A stretch of 64,000 bases of DNA from Atopomonas sediminilitoris (GCF_022601735.1 NZ_JAKUMM010000010.1:1-64000); one strand, 5' to 3'. Numbered from the stretch's first letter, positions 24,157 through 34,653 are shown. The notes: a model not told the origin generated them from the letters alone. Numbers and translations are program-made.

Positions 24157-26073
24157 ATGGCCTCTCCCATTCGCTTGAAAGACCATGAACGTGACGCCCG
24201 TGTGGTGCGCGCGCGTATCTGGGTGGGAGCCTTGTTGGTATTGATTTTGGTTAGCGTGCTGTTTGCTCGCCTGTATCACTTGCAGGTGACGCAGTACGAA
24301 CACCACAGCACCTTGTCGGAAAGTAACCGCGTTCACTTGCTGTCGATTCCGCCCAGTCGCGGGCTGATCTTTGATCGCAACGGCAAGATCATTGCGGACA
24401 ACCGAGCCAGCTTTAGTCTGACCCTAACCCGCGAGCGTGCCGGCAGCGATTGGCCCACGCTGCTGGATGATGTGGTGGAAGTGCTGGCGTTAACGCCCAG
24501 CGAGCGGCGCCTGTTTGAAAAACGCGTGCGCCAAGGTCGGCGGCCGTTTGAACCTGTGCCGTTTATTTTCAATCTGACTGAAGAACAAATCGCGCGCATT
24601 GCGGTGAACCAGTATCGCCTGCCCGGCATCGAGGTGCAGGCCAACTTGGTGCGTTACTACCCCTTTAAAGAGCACTTCGCCCATTCGGTGGGGTATGTCG
24701 GGCGGATTAACGAGCAAGAGCTGAAACAACTCGACCCCGTGAACTACTCCGGCACGCACCACATCGGTAAAACCGGTATTGAGTACTTCTATGAAGACCA
24801 GCTGCACGGTGAAGTGGGCTACGAAGAGGTGGAGACCAATGCCCGTGGCCGGGTGATGCGCGTCTTGAAACGCACCGACCCCACGCCCGGTGCCGACTTG
24901 CATTTGTATATGGATGCCGACCTGCAAGAGGTGGCAGAGCAAGCCTTGGGCGGGCGTCGCGGTGCGGTGGTGGCGATTGAGCCTTCCACCGGCGGCATTT
25001 TGGCCTTGGTCAGCCAGCCCGGTTACGACCCTAACTTATTTGTTACCGGCATCAGCTTCGGCGCGTATGCGGAGTTGCGTGATTCGATTGACCGCCCCTT
25101 GTTTAACCGCGTCTTGCGCGGCTCGTATCCGCCAGGCTCGACAATCAAGCCGATTGTGGCGCTGGCAGGGCTCGATTCGGGAGTGATTACCCCGCAAAGT
25201 CGCGTGTTTGATCCCGGTTTTTACAAGTTGCCCAATGTGAAGCATCTGTACCGCAACTGGAACCGTACGGGCGATGGTTGGGTGGATGTGAACATGGCGA
25301 TTTATCGCTCCAACGACACCTATTTTTACGATTTGGCGCACAAGTTGGGCATCGATCGTTTGGCTGACTATATGAAGGCTTTCGGCCTTGGCCAGCGTGT
25401 CTCGGTGGATTTGTCGCGCGAAGAGAGCGAAGGCTTGGTGCCCTCGCGGCAGTGGAAGCGCGCCGTGCGCAATCAGTCTTGGTATCCGGGGGAAACTCTG
25501 ATCGCCGGTATCGGCCAAGGTTACATGCTCAGCACGCCGATGCAGTTAGCACAGGCCACGGCGGTGCTGGCTAATCGGGGTCAATGGGTGCGCCCGCGGA
25601 TGGTGCGCACGCTGCAAGACCAAGCCTTAGTAGTCGACGACACGCCGCCCGACGTTAGCATCAAAGATCCGCAGAACTGGGATCGTGTCATCGCCGGTAT
25701 GGAAAACGTGTTGCACTTCCCGCGCGGCACCGCGTATCGCGTCGGTAGTACTGCCGCTTATCGCATGGCTGGTAAAAGTGGCACCGCGCAGGTGGTGGCC
25801 ATTCGTCAGGGCGAAAAGTATGACCGCACTAAAATTAACGAGCGTCACCGCGACCATGCGCTGTTTATCGCTTTTGCCCCCGTCGATGCACCACGCATTG
25901 CGGTGGCTGTGATGGTGGAAAATGGCGAATCTGGCAGCGGCGTGGCCGCGCCGGTGGTGAAGAAGATCATTGATGCATGGCTGTTAAACGCTGAGGGTCA
26001 AGTGAAAGAGACCACCGGCAAGGTTGAGTACTTCCCGCCACCACCGCCTGTCGAGGAAGCTCATGCCCAGTAA
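24157..26073 (+). CDS. mrdA: Penicillin-binding protein 2 (elongasome transpeptidase)
   Basis: This 638-residue protein has one N-terminal membrane helix (about residues 22-44), a pedestal domain, and a transpeptidase domain. The active Ser is S328 in PPGSTIKP, the SxN motif is SND, and the third motif is KSGTAQV. It crosslinks peptidoglycan during lateral wall growth together with RodA, encoded directly downstream. It ends with a Pro-rich tail. The rodA start lies inside the last 11 nt, so the two are translated together. Confidence 0.95.
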   Translation: MASPIRLKDHERDARVVRARIWVGALLVLILVSVLFARLYHLQVTQYEHHSTLSESNRVHLLSIPPSRGLIFDRNGKIIADNRASFSLTLTRERAGSDWPTLLDDVVEVLALTPSERRLFEKRVRQGRRPFEPVPFIFNLTEEQIARIAVNQYRLPGIEVQANLVRYYPFKEHFAHSVGYVGRINEQELKQLDPVNYSGTHHIGKTGIEYFYEDQLHGEVGYEEVETNARGRVMRVLKRTDPTPGADLHLYMDADLQEVAEQALGGRRGAVVAIEPSTGGILALVSQPGYDPNLFVTGISFGAYAELRDSIDRPLFNRVLRGSYPPGSTIKPIVALAGLDSGVITPQSRVFDPGFYKLPNVKHLYRNWNRTGDGWVDVNMAIYRSNDTYFYDLAHKLGIDRLADYMKAFGLGQRVSVDLSREESEGLVPSRQWKRAVRNQSWYPGETLIAGIGQGYMLSTPMQLAQATAVLANRGQWVRPRMVRTLQDQALVVDDTPPDVSIKDPQNWDRVIAGMENVLHFPRGTAYRVGSTAAYRMAGKSGTAQVVAIRQGEKYDRTKINERHRDHALFIAFAPVDAPRIAVAVMVENGESGSGVAAPVVKKIIDAWLLNAEGQVKETTGKVEYFPPPPPVEEAHAQ

Positions 26074-27208
26074 CTTTGATCGCAATCTCACCCGCGAAGA
26101 CTTAATGCGCCGCCGCGCAAGCTTTTTGCAGCGCATTCACGTTGATGGTCAGTTGTTGTTTTTGCTCATGCTGATCGCAGGGACTGGCTTGTTCGTGCTG
26201 TATTCGGCCAGCGGTAAAGACTGGGGCATGGTCACGCGGCAGGCGATTTCCTTCGGCGTTGGAATCCTGGGGATGATCGTTATCGCCCAGTTTGAGCCGC
26301 GTTTTATGGCGCGCTGGGTGCCGATCGCTTACGTGGCAGGCTTGTGTTTGCTGGGTGCGGTGCTGTTAGCGGGGCATGATGCCAAAGGCGCACAGCGCTG
26401 GATCAACATTCCGGGGGTGATTCGCTTTCAGCCGTCGGAATTCATGAAACTGATCGTGCCGATGATGGTGGCCAGCTACATGGGTCGCCGTGCGTTGCCG
26501 CCGCGACTTAAAAACATCGTCATCGCGCTGGCGTTGGTGTTGATGCCCTTTGGGTTGATTTTGATTCAACCGGATTTGGGCACCTCGCTGCTGATTATTG
26601 TTTCCGGCGGCTTCGTGTTGTTTATGGCGGGCCTGCAATGGCGCTGGATTATGGGTGCGGTAACCGCCGTGGTGCCGATTGCTATCGGCATGTGGTTTTT
26701 TGTCATGCGCGAGTATCAGAAGCAGCGCGTGTTGACCTTTCTCGACCCAGAAAGTGATCCGCTGGGTTCCGGCTGGAACATTATTCAGTCCAAAGCGGCG
26801 ATTGGCTCGGGTGGGGTCTACGGTAAAGGCTGGTTGCAAGGCACCCAGTCGCACTTGGATTTTTTGCCGGAAAGCCATACGGACTTTATCATTGCCGTGC
26901 TTGGCGAAGAGTTCGGCCTAGTGGGCATCTGCCTGCTGCTGCTTTTGTATCTGCTGTTGGTGGCGCGTGGTTTGGTAATTACCGCTAAAGCGCAGAGTTT
27001 GTTTGGCAAATTGATGGCCGGTACCATCACCCTGACCTTTTTTATCTATGTGTTCATTAACATAGGCATGGTTAGCGGTTTGTTGCCGGTGGTGGGGGTA
27101 CCCTTACCCTTTATCAGTTATGGTGGCACCTCAATGGTGTCGCTGTTGGCCGGATTTGGCGTGATGATGTCGATCCACACGCACCGTAAATGGATCGCCC
27201 AAGGTTAA
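26063..27208 (+). CDS. rodA: Rod-shape peptidoglycan glycosyltransferase RodA
   Basis: This 381-residue SEDS protein has about ten membrane helices. It shows YSASGKDWGMVTRQ, the GAQRWINIPGVIRFQPSEFMKL catalytic-loop region (with the key QPSE), LPESHTDFIIAVLGEEFGL and the final LPFISYGGTSMVS. It polymerises glycan strands from lipid II in complex with PBP2. ATG 26063 overlaps the PBP2 gene by 11 nt. The lytic transglycosylase gene follows after 16 nt. Confidence 0.95.
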   Translation: MPSNFDRNLTREDLMRRRASFLQRIHVDGQLLFLLMLIAGTGLFVLYSASGKDWGMVTRQAISFGVGILGMIVIAQFEPRFMARWVPIAYVAGLCLLGAVLLAGHDAKGAQRWINIPGVIRFQPSEFMKLIVPMMVASYMGRRALPPRLKNIVIALALVLMPFGLILIQPDLGTSLLIIVSGGFVLFMAGLQWRWIMGAVTAVVPIAIGMWFFVMREYQKQRVLTFLDPESDPLGSGWNIIQSKAAIGSGGVYGKGWLQGTQSHLDFLPESHTDFIIAVLGEEFGLVGICLLLLLYLLLVARGLVITAKAQSLFGKLMAGTITLTFFIYVFINIGMVSGLLPVVGVPLPFISYGGTSMVSLLAGFGVMMSIHTHRKWIAQG

Positions 27209-27224
27209 ATAAGAGAACGAGTTA

Positions 27225-28220
27225 ATGCGTCAGCTTTGCACAGGATTTATCGCGGCCAGTTTGTTAGCCACCGTGGGCACCACCAGCGTTCAGGCGGCTG
27301 ATTATGAAAGCCAGCCGCAGGTGCAGGCCTTCATTCAGCAAATGGCCAACGAACATGGTTTTGCTCAAGAGCAGCTGCATGGCCTGTTCACCAGCGTAGA
27401 GCGCAAGCAAAGCATTCTGGATGCGATTTCGCGCCCGGCTGAGCGCGCCAAGCCGTGGAAGGACTACCGCAAGATCTTTATCACCGATCAGCGCATCCAG
27501 CGTGGCGTGGATTTCTGGAAGCAACACGCCGTCACCCTGGCGCGTGCCGAACAAACCTACGGCGTACCGGCCGAGGTGATCGTGTCGATCATCGGCGTCG
27601 AAACCTTCTACGGCCGCATCACCGGCAACTTCCGCGTGATTGATGCGCTGTCGACCTTGGGCTTTGACTACCCGCCGCGTGCCGATTTCTTCCGCAAAGA
27701 GTTGCGTGAGTTTTTGCTCTTAGCGCGTGATCAGCAGGTTAATCCGCTGACTCTCAAAGGCTCGTACGCCGGCGCGATGGGCATGCCGCAGTTTATGCCG
27801 TCCAGCTATCGCGCCTATGCGGTGGATTTTGATAACGACGGCCATATCAATATCTGGAGCAACCCGGTGGATGCCATCGGCAGTGTGGCCAACTACTTCA
27901 AGGTGCATGGCTGGCAAACCGGCGGCGCTGTGGTCAGTCGCGCCAGCGTCAACGGCGCTCGCGTCGATGAAGGTTTGACCCAAGGGCTGGACCCAGTGAA
28001 AAACGTCGGCGAACTGGCCGAGTTGGGCTGGCAGAATCAAGACGGCTTGGCCGCCGACCTGCCCATCACCGCGTTTCGCTTGGAAGGCGCTGAAGGTAAC
28101 GAATACTGGATGGGGCAGAAGAACTTCTACGTCATCACCCGTTATAACCGCAGTGTGATGTACGCCATGGCGGTCCATCAGTTGTCGCAGGAAATTCGCC
28201 GTGCGCGAGGAGGGCAGTAA
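27225..28220 (+). CDS. mltB: Lytic murein transglycosylase B (SltB1-like)
   Basis: This 331-residue protein has a cleavable signal peptide (cut near VQAAD) and no lipobox, so it is probably soluble periplasmic, like SltB1 (PA4001) of P. aeruginosa. The GH103 catalytic region reads [13 protein letters not shown] (Glu catalytic), followed by [23 protein letters not shown] and a DNDGHINIW calcium-like loop. It cleaves glycan strands to 1,6-anhydro ends. It sits between rodA and rlpA, and its stop overlaps the rlpA start by one base. Confidence 0.92.
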   Translation: MRQLCTGFIAASLLATVGTTSVQAADYESQPQVQAFIQQMANEHGFAQEQLHGLFTSVERKQSILDAISRPAERAKPWKDYRKIFITDQRIQRGVDFWKQHAVTLARAEQTYGVPAEVIVSIIGVETFYGRITGNFRVIDALSTLGFDYPPRADFFRKELREFLLLARDQQVNPLTLKGSYAGAMGMPQFMPSSYRAYAVDFDNDGHINIWSNPVDAIGSVANYFKVHGWQTGGAVVSRASVNGARVDEGLTQGLDPVKNVGELAELGWQNQDGLAADLPITAFRLEGAEGNEYWMGQKNFYVITRYNRSVMYAMAVHQLSQEIRRARGGQ

Positions 28221-29191
28221 TGCCTAAGCTGCACCCGCTAGCACAGTGGTTGGTACTCGGCGCCAGCGCCGCATTACTGGCGAGTTGTGGTGGCAAACAG
28301 CAACAAACGCCTACTGAATACAGTGCTGGGCCGATCAGCGGCCCTGGTGCGTTCTCTCGGCCGCACCGCGATGGCGCGCCGTGGTGGGATGTAGACGTAT
28401 CGCAAATCCAAGATGCGGTACCCACACCGCACAACGGTGCCTACAAAAACAGCCCGTATACTGTGATGGGGCAGCGTTATTTTCCGCTGACCAGCTCGCG
28501 CAATTACAAAGTGCAAGGGACAGGGTCGTGGTACGGCACTAAGTTTCATGGTCAGGCCACCGCTAACGGTGAAACGTATGACCTGTACGGCATGACCGCA
28601 GCGCACAAAACCTTGCCGCTGCCTAGCTATGTGCGCGTGACCAATCTTGAGAATCAGCGCAGCGTGATTGTGCGCGTGAACGACCGCGGGCCGTTTTACT
28701 CCGATCGCGTGATTGACCTTTCCTTTGCTGCGGCAAAAAAGCTCGGCTATGCGGAAAAGGGTGTTGCGCCGGTCAGTGTCGAAGCCATTGATCCGCAGCA
28801 GTGGTGGGCCGAACGGGGTCAATCCGCGCCTTTAGTGCTGGCTCTGCCGCCCAAGGCAGAGGGCACGAGCAGCGTTGCAGAAAGTTATGCGCCGCCGCCT
28901 GCCGCTCCCGTCGCTGTTAGCCAAGCGCCGGATGACGCAAAAAAAAAGCCCACTGCATTGCCCGCTGGGCTGTATCTCCAAGTCGGAGCCTTCGCCAACC
29001 CGGACGCGGCGGAGCTATTGCGCGCCAAGTTATCTCAACAGCTGAACACCAGCGTCAGCGTGCAAGCCAGCGAGACAGCGCTGCATCGGGTGCGGATCGG
29101 TCCGCTTGCCAGTCGCGAGGAAGCTGTCCGCCTGCAGGATGAGTTGCGTATGGCTAACTTGGATGCCGGCCATGTTGTGACTCAGCAATAA
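28220..29191 (+). CDS. rlpA: Septal-ring lytic transglycosylase RlpA
   Basis: The 323-residue lipoprotein has lipobox LLASC (Cys23), then a double-psi beta-barrel with [19 protein letters not shown], the MTAAHKTLP His and VNDRGPF Asp active-site positions. A Pro/Ala-rich linker and a C-terminal SPOR domain (about residues 250-322, starting [15 protein letters not shown]) follow. In Pseudomonas RlpA cleaves denuded glycans at the septum. The SPOR domain directs it to the division site. The gene is coupled to mltB by TAATG. Confidence 0.93.
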   Translation: MPKLHPLAQWLVLGASAALLASCGGKQQQTPTEYSAGPISGPGAFSRPHRDGAPWWDVDVSQIQDAVPTPHNGAYKNSPYTVMGQRYFPLTSSRNYKVQGTGSWYGTKFHGQATANGETYDLYGMTAAHKTLPLPSYVRVTNLENQRSVIVRVNDRGPFYSDRVIDLSFAAAKKLGYAEKGVAPVSVEAIDPQQWWAERGQSAPLVLALPPKAEGTSSVAESYAPPPAAPVAVSQAPDDAKKKPTALPAGLYLQVGAFANPDAAELLRAKLSQQLNTSVSVQASETALHRVRIGPLASREEAVRLQDELRMANLDAGHVVTQQ

Positions 29192-29253
29192 GCCCTTTTT
29201 CATCAGCCCTGTCCGCAGGGCTGTCGACCCACTGCATCACTAGACTGTGTGCC

Positions 29254-30435
29254 ATGTTGAAAACAACGAATCGCTTTATCGCTGTACTGTTTGCCCTTTC
29301 TTCCACCTTGGCGCTGGCGGCAACGCCTTTGCCCACGCCGGCACCGGCACAAGTGGCCGTTCCTGCGCCGCCGCAGTTAGCCGCCAAGTCGTTTGTGCTG
29401 ATGGATGCCGCCAGCGGCAATATCTTGGTGGAATCCAACGGCAGTGAAGCGCTGCCGCCGGCCAGCTTGACCAAGCTGATGACCGCGTATTTGGCCACGC
29501 TAGAAATTCGCCGTGGGCAGATCAAAGAAGCCGACATGGTGCTGATCAGCGAAAACGCTTGGCGCACAGGCGGCTCGCGCATGTTCATCGATGTGGGCAA
29601 AGAGGTCTCGGTGGATGACCTGCTGCACGGCATCATCATTCAGTCGGGTAACGATGCCAGCGTGGCCATTGCGGAACACATCGCCGGCAGCGAAGGGGCC
29701 TTCGCCGACATGATGAATAGCACCGCGGCGCGTCTGGGGCTGACCACCAGCCACTTCATGAATGCCACCGGCTTGCCTGATCCAGAGCACTACTCTTCAG
29801 CCATGGACATGGCCAAGCTGGCCCGAGCAATCATCTATGAAGACCCTGAGCATTACGCGATCTACAAGCAGAAAGAGTTCTTCTGGAACGGCATTAAACA
29901 GCCCAACCGTAACCTGCTGCTGTGGCGCGACAAGACCGTTGACGGCCTGAAAACCGGCCACACCGAAGAAGCCGGCTACTGTTTAGTGGCCTCGGCCGTG
30001 CGCGATGGCATGCGCTTGATTGCGGTGGTGTTTGGTACCAGCAGCGAGCAAGCTCGCGCGGCTGAAACGCAAAAGCTGCTGACGTATGGTTTCCGTTTCT
30101 TTGAAACACAAACCTTCTACCAGAAGGGTGCTGAATTGGCGCAGAGCCAAGTGTGGAAAGGCGCGACCGCCCAGGTGAAAGCCGGTCTGACCGAAGACCT
30201 GACCTTGACCGTCGGGCGTGGCCAGCTGCAAAAGCTTAAAGCCAGCATGACCTTGCAAAGCCCACTGATCGCCCCCATCAAGGCAGGCCAGACCATTGGT
30301 CAGGTGGAAGTGCGCTTGGATGATGCCGTGCTGCATAGCGCGCCATTGGTAGCGTTGGAAGAGGTGCCAGAAGGTGGTTTCTTCCGTCGCCTATGGGACG
30401 GCGTGCGTCTGTTCTTCTTTAATCTCTTTAACTGA
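29254..30435 (+). CDS. dacA: D-alanyl-D-alanine carboxypeptidase (PBP5/6 type)
   Basis: The 393-residue enzyme has a signal peptide, then a low-molecular-weight PBP domain with SLTK (S71), SGN and KTG (DGLKTGHT). A C-terminal beta domain ends in an amphipathic anchor (FFRRLWDGVRLFFFNLF) that holds it to the outer face of the inner membrane. It trims terminal D-Ala from pentapeptides. The position after rlpA matches dacC of P. aeruginosa (PA3999). Confidence 0.92.
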   Translation: MLKTTNRFIAVLFALSSTLALAATPLPTPAPAQVAVPAPPQLAAKSFVLMDAASGNILVESNGSEALPPASLTKLMTAYLATLEIRRGQIKEADMVLISENAWRTGGSRMFIDVGKEVSVDDLLHGIIIQSGNDASVAIAEHIAGSEGAFADMMNSTAARLGLTTSHFMNATGLPDPEHYSSAMDMAKLARAIIYEDPEHYAIYKQKEFFWNGIKQPNRNLLLWRDKTVDGLKTGHTEEAGYCLVASAVRDGMRLIAVVFGTSSEQARAAETQKLLTYGFRFFETQTFYQKGAELAQSQVWKGATAQVKAGLTEDLTLTVGRGQLQKLKASMTLQSPLIAPIKAGQTIGQVEVRLDDAVLHSAPLVALEEVPEGGFFRRLWDGVRLFFFNLFN

Positions 30436-30501
30436 TTGCCGCTTTGTCGCCATGCCGGCTGACCCAGCGGGCATGGCCATGGGCCACAAGCCTGAGGATG
30501 T

Positions 30502-30774
30502 ATGAGCGAACCACAAGCCCCCAAAATTGAGTTTCCCTGTGCGAACTACCCGGTCAAAGTGATCGGCGAGGCCGCGGATGATTTCAGCCAGGTGGTGGTG
30601 GAAATCCTCAAGCGCCATGACCCTGAGTTCGACCCCGCGTGCGTGAACTTGCGCCCGTCGAGCAATGGACGCTTTGTCTCGGTACAAGTGCGGATATTGG
30701 CGACCGGCGAAGAGCAGCTAAAACAACTTCACGACGATCTGCGTGCCACTGGCCGCGTGCACATGGTGCTGTAA
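30502..30774 (+). CDS. DUF493 (YbeD-like) family protein
   Basis: This 90-residue protein is a YbeD/DUF493 member: [29 protein letters not shown], and [19 protein letters not shown]. The fold is ACT-like. A regulatory role near lipoate genes is suspected but not proven. ATG 30502 has GAGG upstream. lipB begins directly at the base after its stop codon. Confidence 0.9.
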   Translation: MSEPQAPKIEFPCANYPVKVIGEAADDFSQVVVEILKRHDPEFDPACVNLRPSSNGRFVSVQVRILATGEEQLKQLHDDLRATGRVHMVL

Positions 30775-31434
30775 ATGAGCCAGACCTTGATCGTTCGTGA
30801 TCTGGGGTTGGTTGATTACGCGCCCACGCTGACGGCGATGCAGGCGTTTACCGAGCAGCGCGATGCGGCCACATTCGATGAAATCTGGTTGCTGGAGCAC
30901 CCGCCGGTATTTACCCAAGGGCAAGCCGGCAAGGCCGAGCATGTGTTGGCGCCGGGCGATATCCCCGTGGTGCAGGTGGATCGTGGCGGGCAGGTGACGT
31001 ACCACGGCCCCGGCCAGTTGGTGGTGTATTTGCTGATCGACGTCAAACGCCAAGGCTTGGGCGTGCGCGAACTGGTCAGCCAGATTGAAAACAGTTTGAT
31101 TGCCTTATTGGCTGATTTTGACATTCAAGCTGTGGCTAAACCCGATGCACCGGGCGTCTATGTCAATAACGCCAAGATCGCTTCGCTGGGCTTGCGCATT
31201 CGTCGTGGCTGCTCGTTTCATGGGCTGGCCTTGAATGTGGATATGGACCTTGAGCCCTTTTCACGCATCAACCCCTGCGGTTACGCCGGTATGGCCATGA
31301 CCCAGATGCGTGTGTTAACGCCGGTCGTGACGATGGACAAGGTACGTGCCCAATTAACCGCGCATCTTGTTCGCCATTTGAATTATGCCGCCACTGAGCT
31401 GCGCGGCGCAGGAAACGATCAACATGAGCAGTAA
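30775..31434 (+). CDS. lipB: Lipoyl(octanoyl) transferase
   Basis: The 219-residue protein matches LipB, which moves octanoyl groups from acyl carrier protein onto lipoyl domains. The [15 protein letters not shown] core, the Lys in [12 protein letters not shown], and the acyl-thioester Cys in [11 protein letters not shown] are present. It starts at 30775, immediately after the DUF493 stop. Its last 11 nt overlap lipA, so octanoylation and sulfur insertion are produced together. Confidence 0.95.
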   Translation: MSQTLIVRDLGLVDYAPTLTAMQAFTEQRDAATFDEIWLLEHPPVFTQGQAGKAEHVLAPGDIPVVQVDRGGQVTYHGPGQLVVYLLIDVKRQGLGVRELVSQIENSLIALLADFDIQAVAKPDAPGVYVNNAKIASLGLRIRRGCSFHGLALNVDMDLEPFSRINPCGYAGMAMTQMRVLTPVVTMDKVRAQLTAHLVRHLNYAATELRGAGNDQHEQ

Positions 31435-32401
31435 TCAAGAAGCCGGCAAGCGGCCGGGCAAGGTTGAAGCTGGGGTTAAGTTGCGTGGCGCCGAAAAAGT
31501 CGCGCGTATTCCGGTAAAAATCATCCCCACCGATGACGTGCCGCGTAAGCCGGACTGGATTCGTGTGCGTATGCCGGTGTCGCCCGAGGTAGATCGCATC
31601 AAGCAATTGCTGCGTGGTCACAAACTTCACAGTGTTTGTGAAGAGGCCAGCTGCCCAAACCTTGGCGAATGCTTTAGCAGCGGCACCGCCACCTTCATGA
31701 TCATGGGTGACATCTGCACACGGCGCTGCCCGTTCTGCGATGTGGGCCATGGCCGGCCCAATCCGTTGGATGCCAATGAGCCCGTCAATCTGGCGAAGGC
31801 GATTGCCGACCTGCGCTTGAAGTACGTGGTAATTACCTCGGTCGACCGCGATGATCTGCGCGACGGCGGGGCACAGCATTTTGCCGATTGCTTGCGTGAA
31901 ATTCGCAAGCTGTCGCCGGGTGTGCAGCTTGAGACCTTAGTGCCGGACTACCGTGGCCGCATGGAGATTGCGCTGGATATCACCGCCACTGAGCCGCCGG
32001 ATGTGTTTAACCACAACCTTGAAACCGTGCCGCGCCTGTACAAGTCGTCGCGTCCGGGCTCTGACTTTGAGTGGTCGCTGGATTTGCTGCAGCAGTTTAA
32101 GCAGCGGGTTGCCGGCGTGCCGACCAAGTCTGGTTTGATGCTGGGCTTAGGCGAAACCGACGACGAAGTGTTGGAAGTAATGCAGCGCATGCGCGAGCAC
32201 GACATCGACATGCTGACCTTAGGCCAGTACCTGCAGCCGTCACGTAGCCACTTGCCGGTGCAGCGCTTTGTCCACCCTGACACCTTTGCCATGTTTGCCG
32301 ACAAGGGCGCGGAGATGGGCTTTAAGAACGTCGCCTCTGGCCCGTTGGTGCGCTCGTCGTACCATGCCGATCAGCAAGCGCACGGTACTAAGATCAACTG
32401 A
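31424..32401 (+). CDS. lipA: Lipoyl synthase (radical SAM)
   Basis: The 325-residue radical SAM enzyme inserts two sulfurs into octanoyl groups to make lipoate. It has the auxiliary-cluster motif [13 protein letters not shown] and the radical SAM motif CTRRCPFC. The end has the typical [15 protein letters not shown] 31424 lies within lipB (11-nt overlap). A strong hairpin terminator at 32422-32460 follows. The convergent gene cmoM ends inside that terminator. Confidence 0.96.
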   Translation: MSSNQEAGKRPGKVEAGVKLRGAEKVARIPVKIIPTDDVPRKPDWIRVRMPVSPEVDRIKQLLRGHKLHSVCEEASCPNLGECFSSGTATFMIMGDICTRRCPFCDVGHGRPNPLDANEPVNLAKAIADLRLKYVVITSVDRDDLRDGGAQHFADCLREIRKLSPGVQLETLVPDYRGRMEIALDITATEPPDVFNHNLETVPRLYKSSRPGSDFEWSLDLLQQFKQRVAGVPTKSGLMLGLGETDDEVLEVMQRMREHDIDMLTLGQYLQPSRSHLPVQRFVHPDTFAMFADKGAEMGFKNVASGPLVRSSYHADQQAHGTKIN

Positions 32402-32421
32402 CGTCTAAGCGCTTTGCAACA

Positions 32422-32460
32422 AACGCCCTCACTGGCTCGTGCCGTTGAGGGCGTTTTTTA
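32422..32460 (+). terminator. Rho-independent terminator after lipA
   Basis: AACGCCCTCA pairs with TGAGGGCGTT around a 14-nt loop and is followed by TTTTTA. It lies 21 nt after the lipA stop. Confidence 0.85.
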
Positions 32461-33216
32461 TTGCGCGCGGCATAGCCAGTGCAAGTAGCGGCCTAAGCCC
32501 ATGAAGGCGGGGTGGCGGCTGTGCAGTAACTCTTGCTCGACCAAGCTGTCGGCGCTGGCCAGTTGACGAAATTCGCGCGGCATGTAGTCGTGGAATACCC
32601 GAATGCCGCTGCGCTGTTGAATGGCGAGCCCGGTATCGTGCAGGGCTGCTTCTAGCTGGCGCGGGTCCAGTGGGTGCTGCGGCGTTAGGCCGCCTTTGTC
32701 GCCAGCCCAGCGCGCCGAGCTGACTTTGCGAAAGTTGCGCTTGAGCAGGTTGTGGTAGTGCAGCGCGTCTTGGTTATAGAAGGCCAACGACAAGAGTCCG
32801 GCAGGATTAAGCCGCGCTTTCAATGCCGGCAGGCTGAGAAACGGCTCGGCGAGCCATTCCAGCACGGCGTGGCACAGCACCACGTCGAATTGCTCATCGG
32901 CTAAGTGGTCATCCAACTGCTGCCACGCGGCATTGATAAAGCGTGCGCTGCAGCCAGCAGCGCTAAAGGCTTGTTGGGCTTCGCTGAGCATCGGTGTTGA
33001 GGGCTCGGTCACGGTGACCTGATGCCCTTGCTGCGCTAACCACAGCGCCATGTGGCCTTGGCCGGCGCCAATATCCAATACCTTGAGCGGGCCGCTTGGC
33101 AGGGCCTCGGTTAAGTCGCGTTGCAGCACGCTGAGGCGAATCGCGCCTTTGGTGCTGCCGTAGATTTTGCGCGCAAAGCGGCTGGAGAGTTCGTCAAAGT
33201 GTTGGTCGGCACTCAT
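32458..33216 (-). CDS. cmoM: tRNA 5-carboxymethoxyuridine methyltransferase
   Basis: The 252-residue class I methyltransferase matches CmoM (formerly SmtA). It has SSRFARKIYGSTKGAIRLSVLQRDL at the N-terminus (with RxxxIYGSxKGxIR as the key element), the SAM motif VLDIGAGQGHMALWL, and CHAVLEWL. It completes mcmo5U34 in tRNA. ATG 33216 overlaps the upstream nucleotide pyrophosphohydrolase gene by 4 nt, suggesting one transcript. Confidence 0.85.
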   Translation of the reverse strand: MSADQHFDELSSRFARKIYGSTKGAIRLSVLQRDLTEALPSGPLKVLDIGAGQGHMALWLAQQGHQVTVTEPSTPMLSEAQQAFSAAGCSARFINAAWQQLDDHLADEQFDVVLCHAVLEWLAEPFLSLPALKARLNPAGLLSLAFYNQDALHYHNLLKRNFRKVSSARWAGDKGGLTPQHPLDPRQLEAALHDTGLAIQQRSGIRVFHDYMPREFRQLASADSLVEQELLHSRHPAFMGLGRYLHWLCRAQ

Positions 33217-33527
33217 GGCGCGTGCTCCGGATAGCGGCTCTCGTTGATGCGCATTTTGCGCTCCAGCAAGCTTGGCAAATCCAAGCCCAGTTCGGCGCAC
33301 AGCAGTAACAGGTACAGCGTTACGTCGGCAATTTCATCGCCGCAGGCCTCGAGGGCTTGGCTGTCCAGTTGGCGCGCTTGGCTGTCGCTTAACCACTGAA
33401 AACACTCCAGTAGCTCGGCCATTTCCACGCTGGCGGCCATGGCGAGGTTTTTCGGGTTATGCAGCGGCTGCCAGCCTAAGCGGTCACGTAGGGCGTGCAG
33501 GCGTTGCGTGATAGCGACAGTGTCCAT
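33213..33527 (-). CDS. MazG-like nucleotide pyrophosphohydrolase
   Basis: The 104-residue protein belongs to the all-alpha NTP pyrophosphatase family (RS21-C6/DCTPP1-like). Metal-binding acidic residues are seen in SVEMAELLECFQW and in GDEIADVTLYLLLL (the ExxE/ExxD pattern). It would remove pyrophosphate from non-canonical or excess dNTPs. ATG 33527 has GGAG upstream. It overlaps cmoM by 4 nt. The ppa gene lies just upstream, with a terminator between. Confidence 0.85.
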   Translation of the reverse strand: MDTVAITQRLHALRDRLGWQPLHNPKNLAMAASVEMAELLECFQWLSDSQARQLDSQALEACGDEIADVTLYLLLLCAELGLDLPSLLERKMRINESRYPEHAP

Positions 33528-33542
33528 GTTTTCTCCGGGCAT

Positions 33543-33572
33543 AAAAAAGGCTGGCCATGGCGGCCAGCCTTT
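33543..33572 (-). terminator. Rho-independent terminator after ppa
   Basis: Read on the minus strand, AAAGGCTGGCC pairs with GGCCAGCCTTT around a 5-nt loop and is followed by a T-run. It lies 15 nt after the ppa stop and separates it from the MazG-like gene. Confidence 0.85.
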
Positions 33573-33586
33573 GATCAGCGCAGTGC

Positions 33587-34114
33587 TTAGCCCTTGTAGG
33601 CAGCAGCGGCTTTGACGATGGCGGCGCGGGCGGCGTCGGCGCCTTCCCAGCCTTCGACCTTAACCCACTTGCCTTTTTCGAGGTCTTTGTAGTTCTCGAA
33701 GAAGTGCTTGATTTGCTCCAGCAGCAGGGCCGGCAGGTCAGTGTATTCCTGCACGTCTTTGTACAGCTGGCTCAGCTTGTCGTGCGGTACGGCAACCAGC
33801 TTGGCGTCGCCGCCGGCTTCGTCGGTCATGTTCAGCACGCCCACGGGACGGCAACGAATCACTGAGCCTGGGGCAACGGGGTACGGAGTCACGACCAGCA
33901 CGTCCAGCGGGTCACCGTCGTCAGCCAAGGTGTGCGGGATAAAGCCGTAGTTGGCTGGGTAGAACATGGGGGTGGCCATGAAGCGGTCAACCATCAGGCA
34001 GTCCATGTCATGGTCGATTTCGTACTTGATCGGCGCGTGGTTGGCCGGAATCTCGATGGCAACGTAGATGTCATTAGGCAGGTCTTTGCCGGCCGGGATC
34101 TTGCTGTAGCTCAT
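33587..34114 (-). CDS. ppa: Inorganic pyrophosphatase (family I)
   Basis: The 175-residue protein matches soluble family I pyrophosphatase. It has [16 protein letters not shown], the signature [11 protein letters not shown] with its metal-binding Asp residues, and [14 protein letters not shown]. It hydrolyses PPi in the cytoplasm to drive biosynthesis. ATG 34114 is preferred over an upstream ATG at 34138, since family proteins begin [13 protein letters not shown]. It ends at its own terminator. Confidence 0.95.
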   Translation of the reverse strand: MSYSKIPAGKDLPNDIYVAIEIPANHAPIKYEIDHDMDCLMVDRFMATPMFYPANYGFIPHTLADDGDPLDVLVVTPYPVAPGSVIRCRPVGVLNMTDEAGGDAKLVAVPHDKLSQLYKDVQEYTDLPALLLEQIKHFFENYKDLEKGKWVKVEGWEGADAARAAIVKAAAAYKG

Positions 34115-34320
34115 GGGTTTACCTTCAGCGCAGGTCAAAATTGCCGCGAATTATAGGGGCAATTGGCCGCTAAGGCTATTTGCCGCGTATGGCCAATGGT
34201 CGCAAAAGATCGCGGCCGCTTAACCTAGGTCATCGCAACGAATTAGCGGCTTTGACAGGCTAACGCAGGCGCGGCCACTGAGCTTGGCCAATACTGTAGA
34301 GAGTGACGGAGGAGCTAATC

Positions 34321-34653
34321 ATGACCCATACACCGTTGGCGCAGCAGCAATTGGCGGCGATGACTGCCGAATATCAAGCACGGCGTGAGGCACTGCGCCG
34401 TGACTTGAGCCAAACCCGCTCGGCCGATTTTGCCGAGCAGGCGAGCGAGCGTGAGAACGACGACGTGCTCAATGCCTTACTGCTGGAGACCGAGCAAACC
34501 CTGATTTTGCTGCAGCACGCGCAAGAGCGGCTCGCCAGTGGTGAGTACGGCACGTGTCGGCGTTGTGGCGAGGCCATTCAAACCGCGCGCTTAGAAGCCA
34601 TGCCTCTGGCAGAGTGGTGCATCGCGTGTGCCGAGCAGGCCGAGCAGCAATAA
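34321..34653 (+). CDS. DksA/TraR-type zinc-finger protein
   Basis: The 110-residue protein has a helical coiled-coil start followed by a four-Cys zinc finger, CRRCGE and CIACAEQ, with the GEYGTCRRCGE motif typical of DksA/TraR relatives. It is shorter than DksA itself (about 150 residues). DksA proteins enter the RNA polymerase secondary channel at their acidic coiled-coil tip; the tip here (near RENDDVLNALL) keeps acidic residues. ATG 34321 has GGAGG upstream. The Lon-like protease gene follows about 100 nt later. Confidence 0.85.
   Translation: MTHTPLAQQQLAAMTAEYQARREALRRDLSQTRSADFAEQASERENDDVLNALLLETEQTLILLQHAQERLASGEYGTCRRCGEAIQTARLEAMPLAEWCIACAEQAEQQ

Noticed and set aside
34252..34257. 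TTGACA before the DksA-like gene as a promoter
   Set aside because: No acceptable -10 hexamer lies 16-18 nt downstream.
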